64,000 nucleotides of DNA, taken from positions 6,025,341 through 6,089,340 of the forward strand of contig OY979730.1 in the NCBI GenBank assembly GCA_963855995.1, read 5' to 3'. Position 1 is the stretch's first letter. Each line of letters opens with the position of its first letter. The DNA comes from Muricea muricata. Taxonomy: Eukaryota; Cnidaria; Anthozoa; Malacalcyonacea; Plexauridae. Positions 7,400 through 18,643 of this stretch are shown piece after piece. The position numbers were made by a program, and so were the translations under genes. The notes below the pieces were generated by a model. The model worked only from the letters and a program-made list of their open reading frames with translations. It ran no database searches and was not told the origin of the DNA.

Positions 7400-10050
7400 G
7401 CGCTCAAACCATGGAGATGAGTGAAATAACATGTTGAAATTAGAAACCTATAACTAGCTTGTAAACTGAAAAGAAACGATCTTAGAATCATCAAAATCGC
7501 GTTTTTAGCACTCTAGAAGTGATTTGAGCGTAAAAACATGCGAAAATCACCAACTATAGATTCGCGTCTCAAGTCGTTCACGGCGACGTTTTAGAGCTTA
7601 AAATGATATTTTAGTGCTAAAGTTAACGAATTGAGCGCTATGATGTACTGCAATCACGGACTTAAAAGAGACCTTCTAAATGAAAATTGCAGAACTTAGC
7701 AAGTCGGGAATCAAGTTTTCAGCGCTCAAACCATGGAGATGAGTGAAATAACATGTTGAAATGCGAAACCTATAACTAGCTTGTAATCTGAAAAGACACG
7801 ATCTTAGAATCATCAAAATCGCGTTTTTAGCGCTGTAGCAGCGATTTAAGCATAAAACATGCTCAAATCCCCAACTATAGATTCACGTCTTAAATCGTTC
7901 ACGGCGACGTTTTAGAGCTTAAAATGATATTTCAGTGCTAAAGTTAACGAATTGAGCGCTATGATGTACTGCAATCACGGACTTAAAAGAGACCTTCTAA
8001 ATGAAAATTGCAGAACTTAGCAAGTCGGGAATCAAGTTTTCGGCGTTCAAACCACGGAGATGAGTGGAATAACATGTTGAAATGAGAAACCTATAACTAG
8101 CTTGTAAACTGAAAAGAAACGATCTTAGAATCATCAAAATCGCGTTTTTAGCACTCTAGAAGTGATTTGAGCGTAAAAACATGCGAAAATCACCAACTAT
8201 AGATTCGCGTCTTTAGTCGTTCACGGCGACGTTTTAGAGCTTAAAATGATATTTTAGTGCTAAAGTTAACGAATTGAGCGCTATGATGTACTGCAATCAC
8301 GGACTTAAAAGAGACCTTCTAAATGAAAATTGCAGAACTTAGCAAGTCGGGAATCAACTTTTCAGCGCTCAAACCATGGAGATGAGTGAAATAACATGTT
8401 GAAATGCGAAACCTATAACTAGCTTGTAATCTGAAAAGACACGATCTTAGAATCATCAAAATCGCGTTTTTAGCGCTGTAGCAGCGATTTAAGCATAAAA
8501 CATGCTCAAATCCCCAACTATAGATTCACGTCTTAAATCGTTCACGGCGACGTTTTAGAGCTTAAAATGATATTTTAGTGCTAAAGTTAACGAATTGAGC
8601 GCTATGATGTACTGCAATCACGGACTTAAAAGAGACCTTCTAAATGAAAATTGCAGAACTTAGCAAGTCGGGAATCAAGTTTTCAGCGCTCAAACCATGG
8701 GGATGAGTGAAATAACATGTTGAAATGCGAAACCTATAACTAGCTTGTAATCTGAAAAGACACGATCTTAGAATCATCAAAATCGCGATTTTAGCGCTGT
8801 AGAAGCGATTTGAGCGTAAAAAGATGCTCAAGTCACCAACTAAAGATTCGCGTCTTAAATCGTTCACGGCGACGTTTTAGAGCTTAAAATGATATTTCAG
8901 TGCTAAAGTTAATGAACTGAGCGCTATGATTAACTGCAATCACGGACTTAAAAGACACCTTCTAAATGAAAATTGCAGAACTTAGCAAGTCGGGAATCAA
9001 GTTTTCGGCGCTCAAACCATGGAGATGAGTGAAATAACATGTTGAAAAGAGCAACCTATAACTAGCTTATAAACAGAAAAGAAACGATCTTAGATTCATC
9101 AAAATCGCGTTTTTAGCGCTCTAGAAGCGATTTGAGCGTAAAAAAATTGCTCAAATCACAAACTAAAGATTCCCGTCTAAAATCAATCACGGCGACGTTT
9201 TAGAGCTTAAAATGATATTTTTAGTGCTAAAGTGAACGAGTTGAGCGCAATGATATAATGCAATCACGGACCTAAAAGAGACCTTCTAATTGGAAATTGA
9301 AGAACTTAGCAAGTCGGGAATTAAGTTTTCGGCGGTCAAACCATGGAGATGAGTGAAGTAACATGTTGAAATGAGAAACCTATAACTAGCTTGTAAACTG
9401 AAAAGAAACGATCTTAGAATCATCAAAATCGCGCTTTTAGCACTCTAGAAGTGATTTGAGCGTAAAAACATGCGAAAATCACCAACTATAGATTCGCGTC
9501 TTTAGTCGTTCACGGCGACGTTTTAGAGCTTAAAATGATATTTTAGTGCTAAAGTTAACGAATTGAGCGCTATGATGTACTGCAATCACGGACTTAAAAG
9601 AGACCTTCTAAATGAAAATTGCAGAACTTATCAAGTCGGGAATCAAGTTTTCGGCGCTCAAACCATGGAGATGAGTGAAATAACATGTTGAAATGCGAAA
9701 CCTATAACTAGCTTTTAATCTGAAAAGACACGATCTTAGAATCATCAAAATCGCGTTTTTAGCGCTGTAGAAGCGATTTGAGCGTAAAAAGATGCTCAAG
9801 TCACCAACTAAAGATTCGCGTCTTAAATCGTTCACGGCGACGTTTTAGAGCTTAAAATGATATTTCAGTGCTAAAGTTAATGAACTGAGCGCTATGATTA
9901 ACTGCAATCACGGACTTAAAAGACACCTTCTAAATGAAAATTGCAGAACTTAGCAAGTCGGGATTCAAGTTTTCGGCGCTCAAACCATGGAGATGAGTGA
10001 AATAACATGTTGAAATGAGCAACCTATAACTAGCTTATAAACAGAAAAGA
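7371..10050 (+). repeat. Satellite units B C B C D A B D A
   Basis: Unit starts are 7371 (B), 7693 (C), 8014 (B), 8336 (C), 8657 (D), 8979 (A), 9303 (B), 9625 (D) and 9947 (A). The B unit at 7371 repeats the rare GAAATTAG of the unit at 7049, so it is a single-unit duplication. The A unit at 8979 is 324 bp because of an extra base in GTAAAAAAATTGCTC, a change shared with units at 13812 and 16388. Together with 6404-7370 this forms the left copy of the 4833-bp-offset duplication. Confidence 0.9.
9934..9946 (+). other. Empty-site counterpart of the LINE insertion
   Basis: The D unit at 9625 is the closest relative of the interrupted unit at 1135 and shares its private changes; the following A unit (9947) matches the one after the LINE (2213). 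Here the 13 bases ATGAAAATTGCAG stand between CCTTCTAA and AACTTAG, where the other copy has the LINE. This shows the pre-insertion state, up to one base of junction ambiguity. Confidence 0.85.
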
Positions 10051-11236
10051 AACGATCTTAGATTCATCAAAATCGCGTTTTTAGCGCTTTAGAAGCGATT
10101 TGAGTGTAAAAACATGCTCAAATCACAAACTAAAGATTCCCGTCTAAAATCAATCACGGCGACATTTTAGAGCTTAAAATGATATTTTTAGTGCTAAAGT
10201 GAACGAGTTAAGCGCAATGATATAATGCAATCACGGACCTAAAAGAGACCTTCTAATTGGACATTGAAGAACTTAGCAAGTCGGGAATTAAGTTTTCGGC
10301 GGTCAAACCATGGAGATGAGTGAAGTAACATGTTTAAATCAGAAACCTATAACTAGCTTGTAAACTGAAAAGAAACGATCTTAGAATCATCAAAATCGCG
10401 TTTTTAGCACTCTAGAAGTGATTTGAGCGTAAAAACATGCGAAAATCACCAACTATAGATTCGCGTCTTTAGTCGTTCACGGCGACGTTTTAGAGGTTAA
10501 AATGATATTTTAGTGCTAAAGTTAACGAATTGAGCGCTATGATGTACTGCAATCACGGACTTAAAAGAGACCTTCTAAATAAAAATTGCAGAACTTAGCA
10601 AGTCGGGAATTAAGTTTTCGGCGCTCAAACCACGGAGATGAATGAAATAACATGTTGAAATCAGAAACCTATAAGTAGCTTATAAACTGAAAAGACACGA
10701 TCTTAGAATCATCAAAATCGCGTTTTTAGCGCTGTAGAAGCGATTTGAGCGTAAAAACATGCTCAAGTCACCAACTAAAGATTCGCGTCTTAAATCGTTC
10801 ACGGCGACGTTTTAGAGCTTAAAAGGATATTTCAGTGCTAAAGTTAACGAATTGAGCGCTATGATTAACTGCAATCACGGACTTAAAAGAGACCTTCTAA
10901 ATGAAAATTGCAGAACTTAGCAAGTCGGGAATCAAAGTTTCGGCGCTCAAACCATGGAGATGAGTGAAATAACATGTTGAAATGAGCAACCTATAACTAG
11001 CTTATAAACTGAAAAGAAACGATCTTAGAATCATCAAAATCGCGTTTTTAGCGCTCTAGAAGCGATTTGAGCGTAAAAACATGCTCAAATCACAAACTAA
11101 ATATTCCTGTCTAAAATCAATCACGGCGACGTTTTGGAGCTTAAAATGATATTTTTAGTGCTAAAGTGAACGAGTTAAGCGCAATGATATAATGCAATCA
11201 CGGACCTAAAAGAGACCTTCTAATTGGAAATTGAAG
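10051..11236 (+). repeat. Satellite units A(rest) B D* A
   Basis: Unit starts are 10270 (B), 10592 (D*) and 10914 (A). They mirror 2536, 3179 and 3501 (GTTTAAAT, GATGAATGAAAT and ATCAAAGTTTC are shared), minus the C unit at 2858. The B unit ends in AAATAAAAATTGCAG as the lost C unit does, so the missing unit was removed by exchange inside the B/C pair. Confidence 0.85.
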
Positions 11237-14200
11237 AACTTAGCAAGTCGGGAATCAAGTTTTCGGCGCTCAAACCATGGAGATGAGTGAAATAACATGT
11301 TGAAATGCGAAACCTATATCTAGCTTGTAATCTGAAAAGACACGATCTTAGAATCATCAAAATCGCGTTTTTAGCGCTGTAGAAGCGATTTGAGCGTAAA
11401 AACATGCTCAAGTCACCAACTAAAGATTCCCGTCTTAAATCGTTCACGGCGACGTTTTAGAGCTTAAGATGATATTTCAGTGCTAAAGTTTACGAATTGA
11501 GCGCTATGATTAACTGCAATCACGGACTTAAAAGAGACCTTCTAAATGAAAATTGCAGAACTTAGCAAGTCGGGAATCAAGTTTTCGGCGCTCAAACCAT
11601 AGAGATGAGTGAAATAACATGTTGAAATGAGAAACCTATAACTAGCTTATAAACTGAAAAGAAACGATCTTAGAATCATCAAAATCGCCTTTTTAGCCCT
11701 CTAGAAGCGATTTGAGCGTAAAAAAATGCTCAAATCACAAACTAAAGATTCCCGTCTAAAATCAATCACGGCGACGTTTTAGAGCTTAAAATGATGTTTT
11801 TAGTGCTCAAGTGAACGAGTTAAGCGCAATGATATAATGCAATCACGGACCTAAAAGAGACCTTCTAATTGGAAATTGAAGAACTTAGCAAGTCGGGAAT
11901 TAAGTTTTCGGCGGTCAAACCATGGAGATGAGTGAAATAACATGTTGAAATGAGAAACCTTTAACTAGCTTGTAAACTGAAAAGAAACGATCTTAGAATC
12001 ATCAAAATCGCATTTTTAGCACTCTAGAAGTGATTTGAGCGTAAAAACATGCGAAAATCACCAACTATAGATTCGCGTCTCAAGTCGTTCACGGCGACGT
12101 TTTAGAGCTTAAAATGATATTTTAGTGCTAAAGTTAACGAATTGAGCGCTATGATGTACTGCAATCACGGACTTAAAAGAGACCTTCTAAATGAAAATTG
12201 CAGAACTTAGCAAGTCGGGAATCAAGTTTTCAGCGCTCAAACCATGGAGATGAGTGAAATAACATGTTGAAATGCGAAACCTATAACTAGCTTGTAATCT
12301 GAAAAGACACCATCTTAGAATCATCAAAATCGCGTTTTTAGCGCTGTAGCAGCGATTTAAGCATAAAACATGCTCAAATCCCCAACTATAGATTCACGTC
12401 TTAAATCGTTCACGGCGACGTTTTAGAGCTTAAAATGATATTTCAGTGCTAAAGTTAACGAATTGAGCGCTATGATGTACTGCAATCACGGACTTAAAAG
12501 AGACCTTCTAAATGAAAATTGCAGAACTTAGCAAGTCGGGAATCAAGTTTTCGGCGTTCAAACGACGGAGATGAGTGAAATAACATGTTGAAATGAGAAA
12601 CCTATAACTAGCTTGTAAACTGAAAAGAAACGATCTTAGAATCATCAAAATCGCGTTTTTAGCACTCTAGAAGTGATTTGAGCGTAAAAACATGCGAAAA
12701 TCACCAACTATAGATTCGCGTCTTTAGTCGTTCACGGCGACGTTTTAGAGCTTAAAATGATATTTTAGTGCTAAAGTTAACGAATTGAGCGCTATGATGT
12801 ACTGCAATCACGGACTTAAAAGAGACCTTCTAAATGAAAATTGCAGAACTTAGCAAGTCGGGAATCAAGTTTTCGGCGTTCAAACCACGGAGATGAGTGA
12901 AATAACATGTTGAAATGAGAAACCTATAACTAGCTTGTAAACTGAAAAGAAACGATCTTAGAATCATCAAAATCGCGTTTTTAGCACTCTAGAAGTGATT
13001 TGAGCGTAAAAACATGCGAAAATCACCAACTATAGATTCGCGTCTTTAGTCGTTCACGGCGACGTTTTAGAGCTTAAAATGATATTTTAGTGCTAAAGTT
13101 AACGAATTGAACGCTATGATGTACTGCAATCACAGACTTAAAAGAGAACTTCTAAATGAAAATTGCAGAACTTAGCAAGTCGGGAATCAAGTTTTCAGCG
13201 CTCAAACCATGGAGATGATTGAAATATTATGTTGAAATGCGAAACCTATAACTAGCTTGTAATCTGAAAAGACACGATCTTAGAATCATCAAAATCGCGT
13301 TTTTATCGCTGTAGCAGCGATTTAAGCATAAAACATGCTCAAATCCCCAACTATAGATTCACGTCTTAAATCGTTCACGGCGACGTTTTAGAGCTTAAAA
13401 TGATATTTTAGTGCTAAAGTTAACGAATTGAGCGCTATGATGTACTGCAATCACGGACTTAAAAGAGACCTTCTAAATGAAAATTGCAGAACTTAGCAAG
13501 TCGGGAATCAAGTTTTCAGCGCTCAAATCATGGGGATGAGTGAAATAACATGTTGAAATGCGAAACCTATAACTAGCTTGTAATCTGAAAAGACACGATC
13601 TTAGAATCATCAAAATCGCGTTCTTAGCGCTGTAGAAGCGATTTGAGCGTAAAAAGATGCTCAAGTCACCAACTAACGATTCGCGTCTTAAATCGTTCAC
13701 GGCGACGTTTTAGAGCTTAAAATGATATTTCAGTGCTAAAGTTAATGAACTGAGCGCTATGATTAACTGCAATCACGGACTTAAAAGACACCTTCTAAAT
13801 GAAAATTGCAGAACTTAGCAAGTCGGGAATCAAGTTTTCGGCGCTCAAACCATGGAGATGAGTGAAATAACATGTTGAAATGAGCAACCTATAACTAGCT
13901 TATAAACAGAAAAGAAACGATCTTAGATTCATCAAAATCGCGTTTTTAGCGCTCTAGAAGCGATTTGAGCGTAAAAAAATTGCTCAAATCACAAACTAAA
14001 GATTCCCGTCTAAAATCAATCACGGCGACGTTTTAGAGCTTAAAATGATATTTTTAGTGCTAAAGTGAACGAGTTAAGCGCAATGATATAATGCAATCAC
14101 GGACCTAAAAGAGACCTTCTAATTGGAAATTGAAGAACTTAGCAAGTCGGGAATTAAGTTTTCGGCGGTCAAACCATGGAGATGAGTGAAGTAACATGTG

Positions 14201-14880
14201 CAAATGAGAAACCTATAACTAGCTTGTAAACTGAAAAGAAACGATCTTAGAATCATCAAAATCGCGTTTTTAGCACTCTAGAAGTGATTTTAGCGTAAAA
14301 ACATGCGAAAATCACCAACTATAGATTCGCGTCTTTAGTCGTTCACGGCGACGTTTTAGAGCTTAAAATGATATTTTAGTGCTAAAGTTAACGAATTGAG
14401 CGCTATGATGTACTGCAATCACGGACTTAAAAGAGACCTTCTAAATGAAAATTGCAGAACTTATCAAGTCGGGAATCAAGTTTTCGGCGCTCAAACCATG
14501 GAGATGAGTGAAATAACATGTTGAAATGCGAAACCTATAACTAGCTTTTAATCTGAAAAGACACGATCTTAGAATCATCAAAATCGCGTTTTTAGCGCTG
14601 TAGAAGCGATTTGAGCGTAAAAAGATGCTCAAGTCACCAACTAAAGATTCGCGTCTTAAATCGTTCACGGCGACGTTTTAGAGCTTAAAATGATATTTCA
14701 GTGCTAAAGTTAATGAACTGAGCGCTATGATTAACTGCAATCACGGACTTAAAAGACACCTTCTAAATGAAAATTGCAGAACTTAGCAAGTCGGGATTCA
14801 AGTTTTCGGCGCTCAAACCATGGAGATGAGTGAAATAACATGTTGAAATGAGCAACCTATAACTAGCTTATAAACAGAAA
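11237..14880 (+). repeat. Right copy of the 4833-bp-offset duplication
   Basis: Unit starts are 11237 (D), 11559 (A), 11882 (B), 12204 (C), 12525 (B), 12847 (B), 13169 (C), 13490 (D), 13812 (A), 14136 (B), 14458 (D) and 14780 (A head). They pair with units starting at 6404, 6726 and 7049 and with 8014-9947 at an offset of 4833 bp. One B unit (7371) is extra in the left copy and one B unit (12847) is extra in the right copy, so the offset is restored. Scattered substitutions (TTTAACTAG at 11961, GACACCATC at 12306, ATATTATG at 13224) make this older than the 1612-bp pair. Confidence 0.85.
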
Positions 14881-16387
14881 AGACACGATCTTAGAATCAT
14901 CAAAATCGCGTTTTTAGCGCTGTAGCAGCGATTTAAGCATAAAACATGCTCAAATCCCCAACTATAGATTCACGTCTTAAATCGTTCACGGCGACGTTTT
15001 AGAGCTTAAAATGATATTTTAGTGCTAAAGTTAACGAATTGAGCGCTATGATGTACTGCAATCACGGACTTAAAAGAGACCTTCTAAATGAAAATTGCAG
15101 AACTTAGCAAGTCGGGAATCAAGTTTTCAGCGCTCAAATCATGGGGATGAGTGAAATAACATGTTGAAATGCGAAACCTATAACTAGCTTGTAATCTGAA
15201 AAGACACGATCTTAGAATCATCAAAATCGCGTTCTTAGCGCTGTAGAAGCGATTTGAGCGTAAAAAGATGCTCAAGTCACCAACTAACGATTCGCGTCTT
15301 AAATCGTTCACGGCGACGTTTTAGAGCTTAAAATGATATTTCAGTGCTAAAGTTAATGAACTGAGCGCTATGATTAACTGCAATCACGGACTTAAAAGAC
15401 ACCTTCTAAATGAAAATTGCAGAACTTAGCAAGTCGGGAATCAAGTTTTCGGCGCTCAAACCATGGAGATGAGTGAAATAACATGTTGAAATGAGCAACC
15501 TATAACTAGCTTATAAACAGAAAAGAAACGATCTTAGATTCATCAAAATCGCGTTTTTAGCGCTCTAGAAGCGATTTGAGCGTAAAAAGATGCTCAAGTC
15601 ACCAACTAAAGATTCGCGTCTTAAATCGTTCACGGCGACGTTTTAGAGCTTAAAATGATATTTCAGTGCTAAAGTTAATGAACTGAGCGCTATGATTAAC
15701 TGCAATCACGGACTTAAAAGACACCTTCTAAATGAAAATTGCAGAACTTAGCAAGTCGGGATTCAAGTTTTCGGCGCTCAAACCATGGAGATGAGTGAAA
15801 TAACATGTTGAAATGAGCAACCTATAACTAGCTTATAAACAGAAAAGACACGATCTTAGAATCATCAAAATCGCGTTTTTAGCGCTGTAGCAGCGATTTA
15901 AGCATAAAACATGCTCAAATCCCCAACTATAGATTCACGTCTTAAATCGTTCACGGCGACGTTTTAGAGCTTAAAATGATATTTTAGTGCTAAAGTTAAC
16001 GAATTGAGCGCTATGATGTACTGCAATCACGGACTTAAAAGAGACCTTCTAAATGAAAATTGCAGAACTTAGCAAGTCGGGAATCAAGTTTTCAGCGCTC
16101 AAATCATGGGGATGAGTGAAATAACATGTTGAAATGCGAAACCTATAACTAGCTTGTAATCTGAAAAGACACGATCTTAGAATCATCAAAATCGCGTTCT
16201 TAGCGCTGTAGAAGCGATTTGAGCGTAAAAAGATGCTCAAGTCACCAACTAACGATTCGCGTCTTAAATCGTTCACGGCGACGTTTTAGAGCTTAAAATG
16301 ATATTTCAGTGCTAAAGTTAATGAACTGAGCGCTATGATTAACTGCAATCACGGACTTAAAAGACACCTTCTAAATGAAAATTGCAG
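14780..16387 (+). repeat. 965-bp three-unit duplication (C, D, A/D hybrid)
   Basis: Unit starts are 14780 (A head joined to C), 15101 (D), 15423 (A/D hybrid), 15745 (A head joined to C) and 16066 (D). The pairs 14780/15745 and 15101/16066 are each 965 bp apart and share GGGATTCAAG, CTCAAATCATGGGG, TTCTTAGCGC and AACTAACGATTC. The unit at 15423 joins an A-type GCTCTAGAAGCG to a D-type AAAAGATGCTCAAG within about 20 bases, marking the exchange point that made the extra copy. Confidence 0.85.
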
Positions 16388-18643
16388 AACTTAGCAAGTC
16401 GGGAATCAAGTTTTCGGCGCTCAAACCATGGAGATGAGTGAAATAACATGTTGAAATGAGCAACCTATAACTAGCTTATAAACAGAAAAGAAACGATCTT
16501 AGATTCATCAAAATCGCGTTTTTAGCGCTCTAGAAGCGATTTGAGCGTAAAAAAATTGCTCAAATCACAAACTAAAGATTCCCGTCTAAAATCAATCACG
16601 GCGACGTTTTAGAGCTTAAAATGATATTTTTAGTGCTAAAGTGAACGAGTTAAGCGCAATGATATAATGCAATCACGGACCTAAAAGAGACCTTCTAATT
16701 GGAAATTGAAGAACTTAGCAAGTCGGGAATTAAGTTTTCGGCGGTCAAACCATGGAGATGAGTGAAGTAACATGTGGAAATGAGAAACCTATAACTAGCT
16801 TGTAAACTGAAAAGAAACGATCTTAGAATCATCAAAATCGCGTTTTTAGCACTCTAGAAGTGATTTGAGCGTAAAAACATGCGAAAATCACCAACTATAG
16901 ATTCGCGTCTTTAGTCGTTCACGGCGACGTTTTAGAGCTTAAAATGATATTTTAGTGCTAAAGTTAACGAATTGAGCGCTATGATGTACTGCAATCACGG
17001 ACTTAAAAGAGACCTTCTAAATGAAAATTGCAGAACTTATCAAGTCGGGAATCAAGTTTTCGGCGCTCAAACCATTGAGATGAGTGAAATAACATGTTGA
17101 AATGCGAAACCTATAACTAGCTTTTAATCTGAAAAGACACGATCTTAGAATCATCAAAATCGCGTTTTTAGCGCTGTAGAAGCGATTTGAGCGTAAAAAG
17201 ATGCTCAAGTCACCAACTAAAGATTCGCGTCTTAAATCGTTCACGGCGACGTTTTAGAGCTTAAAATGATATTTCAGTGCTAAAGTTAATGAACTGAGCG
17301 CTATGATTAACTGCAATCACGGACTTAAAAGACACCTTCTAAATGAAAATTGCAGAACTTAGCAAGTCGGGAATCAAGTTTTCGGCGCTCAAACCATGGA
17401 GATGAGTGAAATAACATGTTGAAATGAGCAACCTATAACTAGCTTATAAACAGAAAAGAAACGATCTTAGATTCATCAAAATCGCGTTTTTAGCGCTCTA
17501 GAAGCGATTTGAGCGTAAAAACATGCTCAAATCACAAACTAAAGATTCCCGTCTAAAATCAATCACGGCGACATTTTAAAGCTTAAAATGATATTTTTAG
17601 TGCTAAAGTGAACGAGTTAAGCGCAATGATATAATGCAATCACGGACCTAAAAGAGACCTTCTAATTGGACATTGAAGAACTTAGCAAGTCGGGAATTAA
17701 GTTTTCGGCGGTCAAACCATGGAGATGAGTGAAGTAACATGTTGAAATGAGAAACCTATAACTAGCTTGTAAACTGAAAAGAAACGATCTTAGAATCATC
17801 AAAATCGCGTTTTTAGCACTCTAGAAGTGATTTGAGCGTAAAAACATGCGAAAATCACCAACTATAGATTCGCGTCTTTAGTCGTTCACGGCGACGTTTT
17901 AGAGCTTAAAATGATATTTTAGTGCTAAAGTTAACGAATTGAGCGCTATGATGTACTGCAATCACGGACTTAAAAGAGACCTTCTAAATGAAAATTGCAG
18001 AACTTATCAAGTCGGGAATTAAGTTTTCGGCGCTCAAACCATGGAGATGAGTGAAATAACATGTTGAAATGCGAAACCTATAACTAGCTTTTAATCTGAA
18101 AAGACACGATCTTAGAATCATCAAAATCGCGTTTTTAGCGCTGTAGCAGCAATTTAAGCATAAAACATGCTCAAATCCCCAACTATAGATTCACGTCTTA
18201 AATCGTTCACGGCGACGTTTTAGAGCTTAAAATGATATTTCAGTGCTAACGTTAACGAATTGAGCGCTATGATGTACTGCAATCACGGACTTAAAAGAGA
18301 CCTTCTAAATAAAAATTGCAGAACTTAGCAAGTCGGGAATTAAGTTTTCGGCGCTCAAACCACGGAGATGAATGAAATAACATGTTGAAATCAGAAACCT
18401 ATAAGTAGCTTATAAACTGAAAAGACACGATCTTAGAATCATCAAAATCGCGTTTTTAGCGCTGTAGAAGCGATTTGAGCGTAAAAACATGCTCAAGTCA
18501 CCAACTAAAGATTCTCGTCTTAAATCGTTCACAGCGACGTTTTAGAGCTTAAAATGATATTTCAGTGCTAAAGTTAACGAACTGAGCGCTATGATTAACT
18601 GCAATCACGGACTTGAAAGAGACCTTCTAAATGAAAATTGAAG
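16066..18643 (+). repeat. Satellite units D A B D A B C D*
   Basis: Unit starts are 16066 (D), 16388 (A, 324 bp), 16712 (B), 17034 (D), 17356 (A), 17679 (B), 18001 (C) and 18322 (D*). The first four copy 13490-14779 at an offset of 2576 bp (8 units), including the 324-bp A unit. The last units resemble 2536-3500 (TTTTAATCTG, GATGAATGAAAT, TATAAGTAG), so this end of the left domain echoes the start of the window. Confidence 0.88.

Noticed and set aside
9608-9835. A minus-strand frame of about 75 codons that recurs in nearly every D-type unit (more than 30 copies, e.g. 9608-9835, 45363-45590, 56316-56543).
   Set aside because: It is one strand of the satellite monomer. It stays open only because D units lack the stops found in A, B and C, the copies are homogenised, some have frameshifts (37973, 41515), and there is no recognisable domain or start context.
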